This document shows, piece after piece, positions 8,668 to 17,034 of a stretch of DNA of 64,000 nt (position 1 is its first letter; every line of letters begins with the position of its first letter). The stretch is taken from positions 1,549 to 65,548 of the forward strand of contig PLHF01000129.1 of the NCBI GenBank assembly GCA_003138855.1, written 5' to 3'. A program made the translations under genes and the position numbers. The DNA comes from Acidimicrobiaceae bacterium. GTDB taxonomy: Bacteria; Actinomycetota; Acidimicrobiia; Acidimicrobiales; RAAP-2. The notes under the pieces are model-generated. The model was not told where the DNA came from, did no database searches, and was given only the letters and a program-made list of their open reading frames with translations.

Positions 8668-9009
8668 TCAGGCCTCGGTGACCGGGTCCGCGGCGCCCCC
8701 CGCCGGCGTGGCGGCGACTTCCTCTTCCGGTAGGCCCAGGTCCCATTCGAGCAGGATGTTCTCCCGTTCGGCGTCCCGGATCACCCGCTCCCGATTGCGC
8801 CGGTACTGGGGATCGTGAGGCGGCAACAGCACCAGGCGGGCCATGGTCCGGCGACGGAACTCCTCGATCAGGGCAGGGTCCCCGTAGTCGGAGCGGACCT
8901 CCCAATGCGGGGCCACCGGTCCGAGGTAGACCACGCGGACGTGACCGACCGGGGGTTGTGGCTCTTCGCTCTCCTCGGGGGGAGTCTGATCGTCGGTGAC
9001 CGGGGTCAT
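8668..9009 (-). CDS. Conserved-looking hypothetical protein, 113 residues
   Basis: A soluble protein with an acidic, proline-rich N terminus, a compact middle (VRVVYLGPVAPHWEVRSD and IEEFRRRTMARLVLLPP) and a charged helix with RNRERVIRDAERE. I do not recognise a named family. Codon use matches the neighbours, with strong third-position GC, which supports a real gene. It follows htrA on the same strand after 37 bases and may be its cotranscribed partner. It converges with the DUF2342 gene across only 21 bases. Confidence 0.65.
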   Translation of the reverse strand: MTPVTDDQTPPEESEEPQPPVGHVRVVYLGPVAPHWEVRSDYGDPALIEEFRRRTMARLVLLPPHDPQYRRNRERVIRDAERENILLEWDLGLPEEEVAATPAGGAADPVTEA

Positions 9010-9046
9010 GGCAGTTCTTCCTCCTGGGATTGCGGCACCGGGGATC

Positions 9047-10642
9047 CTACCCGCCGGTCGGGCGGGCCCCGAGCGTGACGTCCACCGTCATCTTGGTACT
9101 GCCCCGGTAGACGCCGACGGCCACCCGATCACCGGGATTGAAGGGGTGGATGGCAGCAGTCAGATCGCTCGGGCTCTGGATCGCCGTGGCGTTCAACGAC
9201 ACGATCACGTCGTTGACCTGCAACCCGGCCTTGTCCGCCGGGCTCCCCGGCTGCACCGAGATGACCAGCGCACCCGACGAAGGAGTCAGGTCGTCCTGCT
9301 GCTTGAGTGCAGGGGTGATCGGTCCCACGGTCACCCCCATGTAGGCGGCGTTCGACACGGGGACCGGTTGCGGAGTCGGGCTGCTCGCGCCTCCCGGGCC
9401 ACCATGCTGCAATTCGGCGAGAAGGGGCTTCACCGAATCGATCGCGATGGCGAACCCGATGTTCTGGGTCGGCGCGTTACCCGTGCTGCTGGAAGCCACC
9501 GCGGTGTTCATGCCGACCACCTGCGCCTGCGCGTCCACCAGCGGACCGCCGGAATTGCCCGGATTGATGGCGGCATCCGTCTGCAGCAGTCCCGTCAGGT
9601 TCTCCGTCTGCCCACTGTCGTTCTGCGCCGTCAGCGAGCGGCCGACGGCGGAGATGATCCCCTCGGTGACCGACGGGCCGCCCGCCAGTGCCAGGGCATT
9701 GCCGATGGCCAGCACGCCGTCGCCCACCTGGGTCTGCCCCGAGTCACCCAGTGCGACCGTCGGCAGGTTCGATGCGTGGTCGATCTGTACCAGGGCGAGG
9801 TCGTGGCCCGGGTCGGTTCCCAGCACGTGGGCGGCCATCGCCGTGGTCTGACCGAACAGTGTGACGGTCACCGATGTGGCTCCTGTCACGACGTGATCGT
9901 TGGTGAGCACCTCGCCGTCGGGTGTGAGGATCATCCCGGTCCCCGCAGCCTCGACGAAGTCGCCTCCGGACGAGCCGGAGGCGGACTGACTGTCGATGGA
10001 GACCACCGCCGGTTCGACCTTGGCCAGTACCGCCTGGACGTCCTGGGGGCGGGCCAGCACACTCTTGTTCGGGAAGAACTGTTCCACGAAGGTGCGCTGG
10101 CTGCCTGCGCCGACCAGTGCTCCGACCAGGCCGCCGACCAGTGCGGCCACCACCGCGGTGAGGAGCACCACCCACATCCACGTGCGCCGCTGCAAGGTGT
10201 GCCGCACCACGCGCGGAGGGGGGACTGCGGGCAGGGCCCCGTACCCATAGGGGTAGGCGGGCGCGGGGCCGGCGGGGGCGTACCCCCCGGTGTACCCCGG
10301 GTAGGAGGGATACACCGGGTACGGGGGGTAGCCCGGGTGGGGCGGATAGGGGGTGTAGGCCGCGGGCCGCGGGTAGGCGCCAGACAGCGGACCGGCGGTG
10401 CCTCGGGGCACCGGATCCACGGTGCCCGGCACCGAGGACGGCGGGCCGCTGCCCGTCCCCGGGGGGGACGTCGCAGGGGGTACGGGGTCGGCCGACAACG
10501 GGCCGGACGGGACACTCCGGGGCGTGGAGGTCGGCTCGGGGGGAACTCCCCCGTCGTTCTCCGGGGGCCGGTTCGAATCCCCCTCGTGGGGGCTTTCATA
10601 AGAAGGCCCAGGTGCCCGATAAGAAAATTGTGAGGATTCCAT
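9047..10642 (-). CDS. htrA: HtrA/DegP-type membrane serine protease with PDZ
   Basis: 531 residues from the ATG at 10642; a GTG at 10663 is an in-frame alternative. The first 150 residues are a disordered proline-, glycine- and tyrosine-rich cytoplasmic tail (repeated PY, GY and YP steps). A membrane helix at about 160-185 and a trypsin-like domain follow, with a complete triad: H250 in TNDHVV, D281 in HDLALV and S364 in GNSGGPL. A PDZ domain closes the protein (about 430-525, with GLQVNDVIVSLN). Such proteases degrade or process misfolded extracytoplasmic proteins. Its intact triad contrasts with the degenerate copy at 6019-7383. It is divergent from a whiB gene over an AT-richer spacer. Confidence 0.93.
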   Translation of the reverse strand: MESSQFSYRAPGPSYESPHEGDSNRPPENDGGVPPEPTSTPRSVPSGPLSADPVPPATSPPGTGSGPPSSVPGTVDPVPRGTAGPLSGAYPRPAAYTPYPPHPGYPPYPVYPSYPGYTGGYAPAGPAPAYPYGYGALPAVPPPRVVRHTLQRRTWMWVVLLTAVVAALVGGLVGALVGAGSQRTFVEQFFPNKSVLARPQDVQAVLAKVEPAVVSIDSQSASGSSGGDFVEAAGTGMILTPDGEVLTNDHVVTGATSVTVTLFGQTTAMAAHVLGTDPGHDLALVQIDHASNLPTVALGDSGQTQVGDGVLAIGNALALAGGPSVTEGIISAVGRSLTAQNDSGQTENLTGLLQTDAAINPGNSGGPLVDAQAQVVGMNTAVASSSTGNAPTQNIGFAIAIDSVKPLLAELQHGGPGGASSPTPQPVPVSNAAYMGVTVGPITPALKQQDDLTPSSGALVISVQPGSPADKAGLQVNDVIVSLNATAIQSPSDLTAAIHPFNPGDRVAVGVYRGSTKMTVDVTLGARPTGG

Positions 10643-10653
10643 CAATACCGGCT

Positions 10654-10682
10654 CATTTCGCACTGCGCATTGCTTCGAAATG
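10654..10682. repeat. Inverted repeat in the htrA/whiB divergent promoter region
   Basis: CATTTCG (10654-10660) and CGAAATG (10676-10682) form a perfect seven-base inverted repeat, with a nested CGCATT/AATGCG pair. It lies in a local dip of GC content between htrA and whiB. It may be an operator or a short hairpin; no known consensus is matched. Confidence 0.35.
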
Positions 10683-10775
10683 CGACACTAGCTGTGCACC
10701 GGATGACAGCGACATCAGGGTCGGCACACTACACCCGACACCTGCCGCAGCATCCTCGAGATCTACGGAGGAACC

Positions 10776-11018
10776 ATGGACACGAATTGGATGAACCGGG
10801 GGAAGTGCAAGGACCTCTCTCCGACCATCTTCTTTCCGAGCGACGGCGTGGGCGTGCAAGAGGCCCAGCGCATCTGCGCGGAGTGTCCCGTGTCGGACGC
10901 GTGCCTCCAGTACGCGCTCGACGAGCGGGTCGACCACGGCGTCTGGGGCGGCACCTCCGAGCGCGAGCGGCGCCGGATGCTCCGTCGTCGCCGTGTCGGG
11001 CACGCAGTAGCCGTCTGA
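10776..11018 (+). CDS. WhiB-family iron-sulfur transcription factor
   Basis: 80 residues with a strong GGAGG seven bases before the ATG. The four cluster-binding cysteines are C11, C34, C37 and C43 (C-x22-C-x2-C-x5-C). GVWGG follows at 55-59, and the C terminus is an arginine-rich DNA-binding tail. WhiB proteins carry a redox- or NO-sensitive [4Fe-4S] cluster and usually act with the region 4 domain of a principal sigma factor. The short N terminus (MDTNWMNRGKC) resembles WhiB1/WblE more than WhiB2, but I cannot fix the subfamily. The gene has its own promoter region, and the formimidoyltransferase gene starts 22 bases after it. Confidence 0.95.
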   Translation: MDTNWMNRGKCKDLSPTIFFPSDGVGVQEAQRICAECPVSDACLQYALDERVDHGVWGGTSERERRRMLRRRRVGHAVAV

Positions 11019-11040
11019 GGATTCACCCGCCAGGTCTGAT

Positions 11041-11970
11041 GTGGCCGGGGCCCAGGTGTTGACGGAGTGCGTCATCAACTTCAGCGAAGGGCGCAGCACG
11101 GAGACCATTGATGCGATCCGCGTCGCCGGCGGGCCCGAGGTGCTCGATGTCCACTCCGACCCGGAGCACCACCGTTCCGTTCTGACCCTTGGTGGACCAC
11201 TCGATGCGGTGGAGGATGCAGCCAGGCGGGTGGTCGCCGAGGCCGTCGCCCGGATCGACCTCCGAACGCACGCCGGCATCCACCCGCGCCTGGGGGCGGC
11301 CGACGTGGTGCCCTTCGTACCGCTTCCTTCCTGCGGGCGGTCAGCGGTTGCGCCGTCCGAGGGATCGGCCGGGGACGCCTGGTCCCGCGTGGTCGAAGCC
11401 AGAGACCGCTTCGCCGTCTGGGCGGCCACCACTCTGCAGTTGCCCTGCTTCCTGTACGGCCCGGAGCGTTCGCTGCCCGAGGTCCGGCGAAGGGCGTTCC
11501 GATCCCTGGCGCCGGACACCGGACCCTCGGAGCCCCACCCCACGGCAGGTGCCTCGGCCGTGGGCGCCCGGCCGGTGCTGGTCGCCTACAACGTGTGGAT
11601 CGCCGGCGCGTCCAGTGGCACTCCCGAGGAGGAGCACGCCCGGGCGGTGGCGGTGGCCCGTTCGCTGGCGAGCGACCTCCGGGGACCCGCCGTCCGGAGC
11701 CTGGGCTTCGCGGTGGACGCAGGCGCACAGGTCAGCTTCAACCTGATCGACCCGGTCGCACGTTCCGTTGTCGACGTCTACGACGCAGTGGCGTCGGGCG
11801 CAGAGTCGAAGGGCTGCAAGGTGCTGCGAGCCGAGTTGGTCGGCCTCGCACCGGCCGAGGTGCTCGACGCCGTCCCCCGCCATCGCTGGGCGGAACTCGA
11901 TCTCACCGAGGATCGGACCATCGAGGGCCGCCTGGACGACAACCAGTCCCCCACTGCCGGCACCAGGTGA
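11041..11970 (+). CDS. Glutamate formimidoyltransferase
   Basis: 309 residues from a GTG start, covering the formiminotransferase domain alone, without the cyclodeaminase half found in animal FTCD. Recognisable blocks are ECVINFSEGR at the N terminus, DVHSDPEHHRSVLTLGG, HAGIHPRLGAADVVPFVP and LVAYNVWI. The family moves a formimino group from N-formimidoyl-glutamate to tetrahydrofolate in histidine breakdown, feeding the one-carbon pool. No hut genes are adjacent. It sits between two whiB genes, immediately after one and converging on the other, which may only reflect shared ancestry of the locus. Confidence 0.88.
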   Translation: MAGAQVLTECVINFSEGRSTETIDAIRVAGGPEVLDVHSDPEHHRSVLTLGGPLDAVEDAARRVVAEAVARIDLRTHAGIHPRLGAADVVPFVPLPSCGRSAVAPSEGSAGDAWSRVVEARDRFAVWAATTLQLPCFLYGPERSLPEVRRRAFRSLAPDTGPSEPHPTAGASAVGARPVLVAYNVWIAGASSGTPEEEHARAVAVARSLASDLRGPAVRSLGFAVDAGAQVSFNLIDPVARSVVDVYDAVASGAESKGCKVLRAELVGLAPAEVLDAVPRHRWAELDLTEDRTIEGRLDDNQSPTAGTR

Positions 11971-11988
11971 GCCCGATGCTGCCGGTGC

Positions 11989-12267
11989 CTACGAGGCGGT
12001 GACCGACCGGCGCTGCATGGCGCGTTGGCGGCGGAGCCGGCGGCGCTCCCGCTCCGACAGTCCACCCCAGATCCCGAACTTCTCGCCGTTCGCCAGGGCG
12101 TACTCGAGACAGTCCTCGCGGACCACACAGCCACGACACACCTCCTTCGCCTCGCGGGTCGATGCCCCCCGCTCGGGGAAGAAGAGGTCGGGATCGACCC
12201 CCATGCAGTTCGCCTTGGTCTGCCAGGTCCGCTCTTGGGGTCCGTACATCAATGACACCATGTCCAC
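11989..12267 (-). CDS. WhiB2/WhmD-like iron-sulfur regulator
   Basis: 92 residues from the GTG at 12267, which has GGAGG seven bases upstream; the ATG at 12261 would be spaced too far. Cluster cysteines are C21, C44, C47 and C53. The segment REAKEVCRGCVVREDCLEYAL and then FGIWGGLSERERRRLRR is close to WhiB2/WhmD, which controls septation genes in mycobacteria and streptomycetes. The N terminus is shorter than in M. tuberculosis WhiB2. The upstream 60 bases are unusually AT-rich and should hold the promoter. The gene converges with the formimidoyltransferase gene across an 18-base gap. Confidence 0.93.
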   Translation of the reverse strand: MDMVSLMYGPQERTWQTKANCMGVDPDLFFPERGASTREAKEVCRGCVVREDCLEYALANGEKFGIWGGLSERERRRLRRQRAMQRRSVTAS

Positions 12268-12464
12268 TGACAGGCCTCCCTCCCACTCAGCTACGCAGCT
12301 TCGGGTGAAGCCGCATAGCACTGATGTAACTACAGATATGTCATCCTTCACTATCTGAGGACGAAACGCAAGAAAAACCTGCTTGTGAACAGGGGCGCAA
12401 TATCCGGGGGCCATCGCAGGGGGCCGGGCGCGTGCGATGGGGCCGTCGGAAGGCCACCACTGGG

Positions 12465-12538
12465 GGCGGTCTCCCGACGACCGTCCACCGTCGTCGGGAG
12501 ACCGCCGCCCGGGACGGTGCCGGTACGCGGCACCGTCC
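12465..12538. terminator. Two tandem GC-rich hairpins downstream of the hydrolase gene
   Basis: The first stem pairs 12465-12481 with 12490-12506, a perfect 17 bp around an 8-base loop. The second pairs 12512-12522 with 12528-12538, a perfect 11 bp around a 5-base loop. They sit between the stop of the hydrolase gene (12547) and the upstream region of the WhiB2-like gene on the same strand. No U tract follows. They most likely end the hydrolase transcript and insulate whiB. Confidence 0.6.
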
Positions 12539-12546
12539 AATTCACG

Positions 12547-13299
12547 TCAGATCGATGCCCAGAACTGCTCCAGTGCCCTGGCTCCGCCGGCCGGGTCCCC
12601 GAGCATCCACCAGTGACCCTGGCCCTCCATGACTTGGGTGCGCGCCCCCAGGCGTTCCGCCACCACCGAGCCCAGATCACCGGTGCCCATGAAGTGGTCG
12701 AGCGGTGCGGTGACGCTGAGCCCGGGGAGACCGCCGGCAGGCTCGAGCTCGCGGCCCCACTCCGCCATCGCCGGCTGGACCGCCGATCGGTAGAGGGCCA
12801 GGACGCACCGGGCCATCTCCGGGTCCGCAGCCGCGATCAGCCGCTCGGCCGTCGCACGCGGAATACCCAGGCTCTCGAAGAGGGTGACCCGGACCTCGAA
12901 CGGCGTTGCCAGGAACGACTCGAAGTACTCCTCGCCGGCTCCCTCGGTCTGCCAGATCTGCGCGAAGTCGTGCCAGACGTAGTCCGGGTGGAGACCGCCG
13001 AGGGCGTCACTCACCCAACTCCGCACGAGGTCGGGGCGGAGGGACACGGTGCGCAGGGTGAGGATCCCACCCCAGTCGTGGCCGACCAGGTCGACGGGGC
13101 CGTCGGCGGCGGCCAGCACCTCGAGCTCGCCGATCAGCCAGTCGACGTACTCCTCCTTGGTGGCACCCCACCCGTCGGGCGCCGAACGCCCGAATCCGGG
13201 AAGTTGGAGGCAGGAGACATCGGTGCGCTCGAGCCGTGAGACCAGGTCGTCCCAGATGACAGGGGTCTCCGGGTTGCCGTGGACGAAGGTTGCGGCCAT
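12547..13299 (-). CDS. Alpha/beta hydrolase, haloalkane dehalogenase/epoxide hydrolase type
   Basis: 250 residues from the ATG at 13299. HGNPETPVIW carries the oxyanion-hole motif typical of haloalkane dehalogenases. The nucleophile elbow is GHDWGG, with an aspartate nucleophile followed by a tryptophan. The catalytic histidine is in GQGHWWM near the C terminus. An Asp nucleophile fits dehalogenase or epoxide hydrolase chemistry better than a serine esterase. It is shorter than usual dehalogenases (about 290 residues), mainly at the N terminus, so substrate prediction is uncertain. It follows the VWA gene by 20 bases on the same strand and may be the last gene of the MoxR-VWA operon. Confidence 0.85.
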   Translation of the reverse strand: MAATFVHGNPETPVIWDDLVSRLERTDVSCLQLPGFGRSAPDGWGATKEEYVDWLIGELEVLAAADGPVDLVGHDWGGILTLRTVSLRPDLVRSWVSDALGGLHPDYVWHDFAQIWQTEGAGEEYFESFLATPFEVRVTLFESLGIPRATAERLIAAADPEMARCVLALYRSAVQPAMAEWGRELEPAGGLPGLSVTAPLDHFMGTGDLGSVVAERLGARTQVMEGQGHWWMLGDPAGGARALEQFWASI

Positions 13300-13319
13300 G
13301 CAGCGAAGGTAACAGGGCT

Positions 13320-15353
13320 TCAGCCGGCCCGGTGTCCCCGGGTGCGGAGCGTCGTCTTGTGCTTGAGGAAGTCGACCAGCACGTAGTCGCCCAATTCGTC
13401 CGGTGAAGTGGCGAACGTCCGGCCCCGGTTGATGCGGGCCAACTGCTCGACGAACCCCTGCAGGCCGCGATCGGGATCGAGCAGGAAGGTGTTGATGGTG
13501 ATACCGGCCTTGGTGCACCGCATCACCTCGGCCAGGGTGGCCTCGAGCGTCTCCGGTACCGGTGGGTAGTTGAAGAAGACGTCGTAGCCGACGCCCCCGT
13601 CGCAGGGGATGATGTGGGCAGTCGGCTCGCCGTCGGTGACCAGGATGATCTGCTTGGTCCCCGGTTGGTGGGCGAGCATCTTGCGGGCCAGGATCAGCCC
13701 GTGCTGCAGGTTGGTCCCATAGACGTAGTCCCAGCTGACGGTGGGCAGGTCCTCGGGCTCGATCACCCGGGCCACCTCGGAGAACCCGACCAGGCCGAGG
13801 TAGTCGCGGGGGAACTGCGTCGAGATGAGCGTGTGGAGTGCCATGGCCATCTTCTTCGCCGGGACGAAGTTGTCCCGCATCGGCATGGACAGCGACAGGT
13901 CGAGGAGCAGCACGGTGGCCGACCGCGTCAAGGCCTCGGTCTCGATCACCTCGAAGTCGTCGGGGTGGAGCCGCACTGGGACGCCGCTGCCGGCCCTGCG
14001 CACCGCGTTGTGCACCGTCCGTGAAAGGTCGAGGTTGAAGGGGTCGCCGAACTCGTAGGGCTTGGTGGTCTCCTCGCGATCGTGCCCGGTGCCCGTCCAG
14101 GTGGTGGCATGGTTCCCCACCCGGTCCTTGGTCAGCTGCGAGAAGAGGTCGGAGAGCGCCTGTTGGCCGATCCGTCGGATCCCTTTCGGGGTCAGCTCGA
14201 AGCGCCCCTCCCGCTGGTCGATGAGCCCGGCGTCCGTCAACTGCTTGGCCAGCTTTGCCAACCGGTCGAGTGACCGGGCGGCGTCGTCGCCCAGGTTGCG
14301 GGCCACCTTGTCGAGATCGACCTCGGCCAGTGCCGCCGGCGAGTTGGCGGATCGGAGATAGGCCTCGAGCTCGTCGAGGTCGCGTAGCCGCCCGGCGGCA
14401 TCGGCCCCCTCACCCATGCCCATGGGCTGGTCGCCGCTGAACCGGAACCGTTGCTCCCACCCGGCGCCCGGGAACGCCTTCTGCAGATTGCCTGCCAGGC
14501 GGTCCACCTGCCAACGCAGGTCGAGGTCCTCCAGCAGCGACTCGGCCAGGCCCTGGAGCTGGGCACGTTGCTCGGGCGACATCGAGTTCCACATGGCCTG
14601 GGCTGCGGCCATGCGGGCGGCCAGCTGCTCGAGCAGTTCGTCGAGGGAGGACGGGTTGCCAGGGAACAGGTCGCCGAACTGCTCCATGAACGTCTCGAAG
14701 CCGGGGTCGATGGGCTCGCCCGCCTCGCGTTGCTCGACCATCCGGTTCAGCGCGTCGAACGCCTCCCGCAGATGCTCCAGCTGTGCCGGGTCGGGGTTGG
14801 ACAGCGCGTCGGACATCTGCTCGAAGTAGGTCCGGGCGACCTCCTCGCGCAGACGCTCGACCAGCTCCTCGAAATGCTGGCGCGCCTCGGACGACACGAA
14901 CTCGTACTGCTGCAGGCCGCGCACCGTGCCGGCCAGGTCGCTCGGGAGCAGGTCGAGCTGCATGCGCCGCTCGGCAGCCACCTCGTCGGTGACCTCCCGT
15001 CGGCGCTGGTCCCCCGAGGCCTCGGCATCGGCCTGCAGCCGTTCGATGCCGGTACGCTCCTCGCCCAGCACCTGTTGGAGCTCCTCGGCCACCTCGCGGT
15101 AGGCGCCACCCAGGTCACCCCGCTCGAGCTGCTCCTCACGTTCGAGCCGGAGCTGGTCCAGGAGATCGCGCAGTCCCTGCACCTGCTCGCCGTCGGGGGT
15201 GCGCCACCCGCGGTTGAGCATCCGCTGGAGCGCTTCGTGGAGGTCGCCGTTGGCCAGAAGGTCGTCGGTCAGCTGCGACAGCACCGAGTCGGTGTCGTCG
15301 ACCAGCGAGTCCTGGGTTCCGTCCCAACGGCGGTAGTCGAAGCGCCAGGTCAT
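13320..15353 (-). CDS. VWA-domain protein, partner of the MoxR ATPase
   Basis: 677 residues. The N-terminal 400 residues are highly charged and helical with many glutamates. The C-terminal von Willebrand A domain (about 475-640) has a metal-ion site in DLSLSM, then TNLQHGL and VTDGEPTAH. Its ATG overlaps the stop of the upstream AAA+ gene in an ATGA, so the two are translated together. MoxR-VWA pairs act as chaperones that insert metals or remodel complexes, in the manner of Mg-chelatase I and D subunits. The client is not visible here. The long acidic N-terminal part is probably the ATPase-contacting or client region. Confidence 0.88.
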   Translation of the reverse strand: MTWRFDYRRWDGTQDSLVDDTDSVLSQLTDDLLANGDLHEALQRMLNRGWRTPDGEQVQGLRDLLDQLRLEREEQLERGDLGGAYREVAEELQQVLGEERTGIERLQADAEASGDQRRREVTDEVAAERRMQLDLLPSDLAGTVRGLQQYEFVSSEARQHFEELVERLREEVARTYFEQMSDALSNPDPAQLEHLREAFDALNRMVEQREAGEPIDPGFETFMEQFGDLFPGNPSSLDELLEQLAARMAAAQAMWNSMSPEQRAQLQGLAESLLEDLDLRWQVDRLAGNLQKAFPGAGWEQRFRFSGDQPMGMGEGADAAGRLRDLDELEAYLRSANSPAALAEVDLDKVARNLGDDAARSLDRLAKLAKQLTDAGLIDQREGRFELTPKGIRRIGQQALSDLFSQLTKDRVGNHATTWTGTGHDREETTKPYEFGDPFNLDLSRTVHNAVRRAGSGVPVRLHPDDFEVIETEALTRSATVLLLDLSLSMPMRDNFVPAKKMAMALHTLISTQFPRDYLGLVGFSEVARVIEPEDLPTVSWDYVYGTNLQHGLILARKMLAHQPGTKQIILVTDGEPTAHIIPCDGGVGYDVFFNYPPVPETLEATLAEVMRCTKAGITINTFLLDPDRGLQGFVEQLARINRGRTFATSPDELGDYVLVDFLKHKTTLRTRGHRAG

Positions 15354-16846
15354 CCCCGGCCCCGATAGGTCGCCCGCGCGCCGGCCGACTCCTTGTTGAG
15401 GCGCTTGGTCAGGTGCAGCCCCTCGAGCAGGAACTCGACGGCACTGGCCACGACGCCGGGGTCCTCCGAACCCCCGGTCAACGACAGCACCGGGGCCGAC
15501 AGCGCCGGCAGCTGGGTGAGCGTCCCCTCGTACGCACTGGTCGGCAGGTCGTCTCCGGCGTGCACGACGGTGTCGGCGGTGAACGCCCCCACCACCGCCT
15601 GGGGATCGGCCAGGTGGACCCGGCGGCGGAAGACCAGGAGCACCGCGGCGGACACCAGATGCGAGAGAATGGCCTCCTCCCGTCCCTCCTCGAGGGACTC
15701 GATCTCCACCTTCCCCTGGGTGGAGGAGACCAGCGCCTGGAGATCGGAGATCCGGGGCACCGCCTCGGACTCGCCGTTGCGGAGCGCACGGCGGGTGGCG
15801 TTCGCCACCAGCGTCTCGTAGTTGGCGATGGTCAGCCGCACCGACACGCCCGAGCGCTGATTGAGATGCGGGCTCTCACGGGCCAACTGGCTCAGCTCCG
15901 CCACCACCTCGGCCATGAATTCGGGCACCTCGACCCGTGGCCGACCTGGGGTGCCCATGGCGCCGTCACCGGGCAGGTCAGCCTCCAGCACGGCGATCCT
16001 CAACTCGGTGGCAGCGTCGGGCGGGTAGTGGGTGCGGATCTGGGCGCCGAAGCGGTCCTTCAGCGGGGTGATGATCCGGCCCCGGTTGGTGTAGTCCTCC
16101 GGATTGGCCGTGGCCACCAGCATGATGTCGAGCGGCAGGCGGACCCGGTGGCCGCGGATCTGCACATCGCGCTCCTCCAGGACGTTGAGCAGGCCGACCT
16201 GGATGCGTTCGGCCAGGTCGGGAAGCTCGTTGACCGCGAAGATGCCGCGATTGAGACGCGGCACCAGCCCGTAGTGGATGGTCAGCTCGTCCGAGAGATA
16301 GCGGCCCTCGGCGACCCGGATGGGGTCCACCTCCCCGATCAGGTCGGCGATCGAGGTGTCGGGTGTGGCCAGCTTCTCGCCGTATCGCTCGCTTCGATGG
16401 ACCCATGACACAGGCAGATCGTCACCGGCTTCGGCCAGGAGGTCCTTGGCGAACCGGGAGATCGGGTGGAACGGGTCGTCGTTGATCTCCGAGTGGGCCA
16501 CGATGGGGAGCCACTCGTCGAGCAGGCCGACCAGCGACCGGATGATGCGGGTCTTGGCCTGGCCCCGTTCCCCCAGGAGGATCACGTCGTGACCGGCCAG
16601 CATCGCGTTCTCCAACTGTGGCAGCACGGTGTCCTCGAAGCCCAGCACCCCGCTGACCAGGGGCTGACCTGCGGCGATGCGAGCCGATGCGTTTCGCCGG
16701 ATCTCCTCGGCCACCGGGATGGAGCTCCATCCGGCCTGGTGCAGCCGACCCAGGGTGGTGATGTCCGGCGGGGGGGTCAGCCGGGTCGAGAGATCCAGGG
16801 ATCCGAGCGGTGCCTCAGGGTGGTCGGAACGGTCCGGCGCGGTCAT
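15350..16846 (-). CDS. MoxR/Mg-chelatase-like AAA+ ATPase
   Basis: 498 residues from the ATG at 16846. The Walker A site is degenerate but recognisable (LLGERGQAKTRIIRSL, with GQAKT replacing GxGKT/S). The Walker B region is GIFAVNELPDL, sensor 1 is LVATANPED, and RDR/K-type contacts follow in TPLKDRFG. The order matches magnesium-chelatase subunit I-like ATPases. It lies directly upstream of the VWA gene with a 4-base ATGA overlap, so the products presumably form one complex. A 188-base spacer separates it from the divergent sdh operon. Confidence 0.88.
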   Translation of the reverse strand: MTAPDRSDHPEAPLGSLDLSTRLTPPPDITTLGRLHQAGWSSIPVAEEIRRNASARIAAGQPLVSGVLGFEDTVLPQLENAMLAGHDVILLGERGQAKTRIIRSLVGLLDEWLPIVAHSEINDDPFHPISRFAKDLLAEAGDDLPVSWVHRSERYGEKLATPDTSIADLIGEVDPIRVAEGRYLSDELTIHYGLVPRLNRGIFAVNELPDLAERIQVGLLNVLEERDVQIRGHRVRLPLDIMLVATANPEDYTNRGRIITPLKDRFGAQIRTHYPPDAATELRIAVLEADLPGDGAMGTPGRPRVEVPEFMAEVVAELSQLARESPHLNQRSGVSVRLTIANYETLVANATRRALRNGESEAVPRISDLQALVSSTQGKVEIESLEEGREEAILSHLVSAAVLLVFRRRVHLADPQAVVGAFTADTVVHAGDDLPTSAYEGTLTQLPALSAPVLSLTGGSEDPGVVASAVEFLLEGLHLTKRLNKESAGARATYRGRG

Positions 16847-16969
16847 GCAGTCGAGCCTACGCGGGGGGATGCCGCAGTGAAGCGTCGATGTCCGACGCTG
16901 TCCCGCCGGCCTCGCCCGGTTTCGCACCCAGCGGCCAGGAATGGAAAGATGATGGTCAACCAGCGATCG

Positions 16970-16989
16970 CGCGCGGAAACCTCCGCGCG
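16970..16989 (+). promoter_or_regulatory. Hairpin in the sdh operon leader
   Basis: CGCGCGGA (16970-16977) pairs with TCCGCGCG (16982-16989) around an AACC loop, about 46 bases before the sdhC start. It could be part of the 5' leader or a terminator remnant. No riboswitch consensus is matched. Confidence 0.35.
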
Positions 16990-17034
16990 AGGTGGTCCGC
17001 AGTGGCCCGATGAGCCAGATGAGGGAGAAGCGAC

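Noticed and set aside
10571-10580. GTTCGAATCC resembling a tRNA T-loop
   Set aside because: The flanking bases do not pair as a T stem, there is no acceptor or anticodon arm nearby, and it lies in the htrA coding tail.
9000-10633. Long plus-strand frame opposite htrA
   Set aside because: It is an antisense shadow of a gene with a complete catalytic triad.
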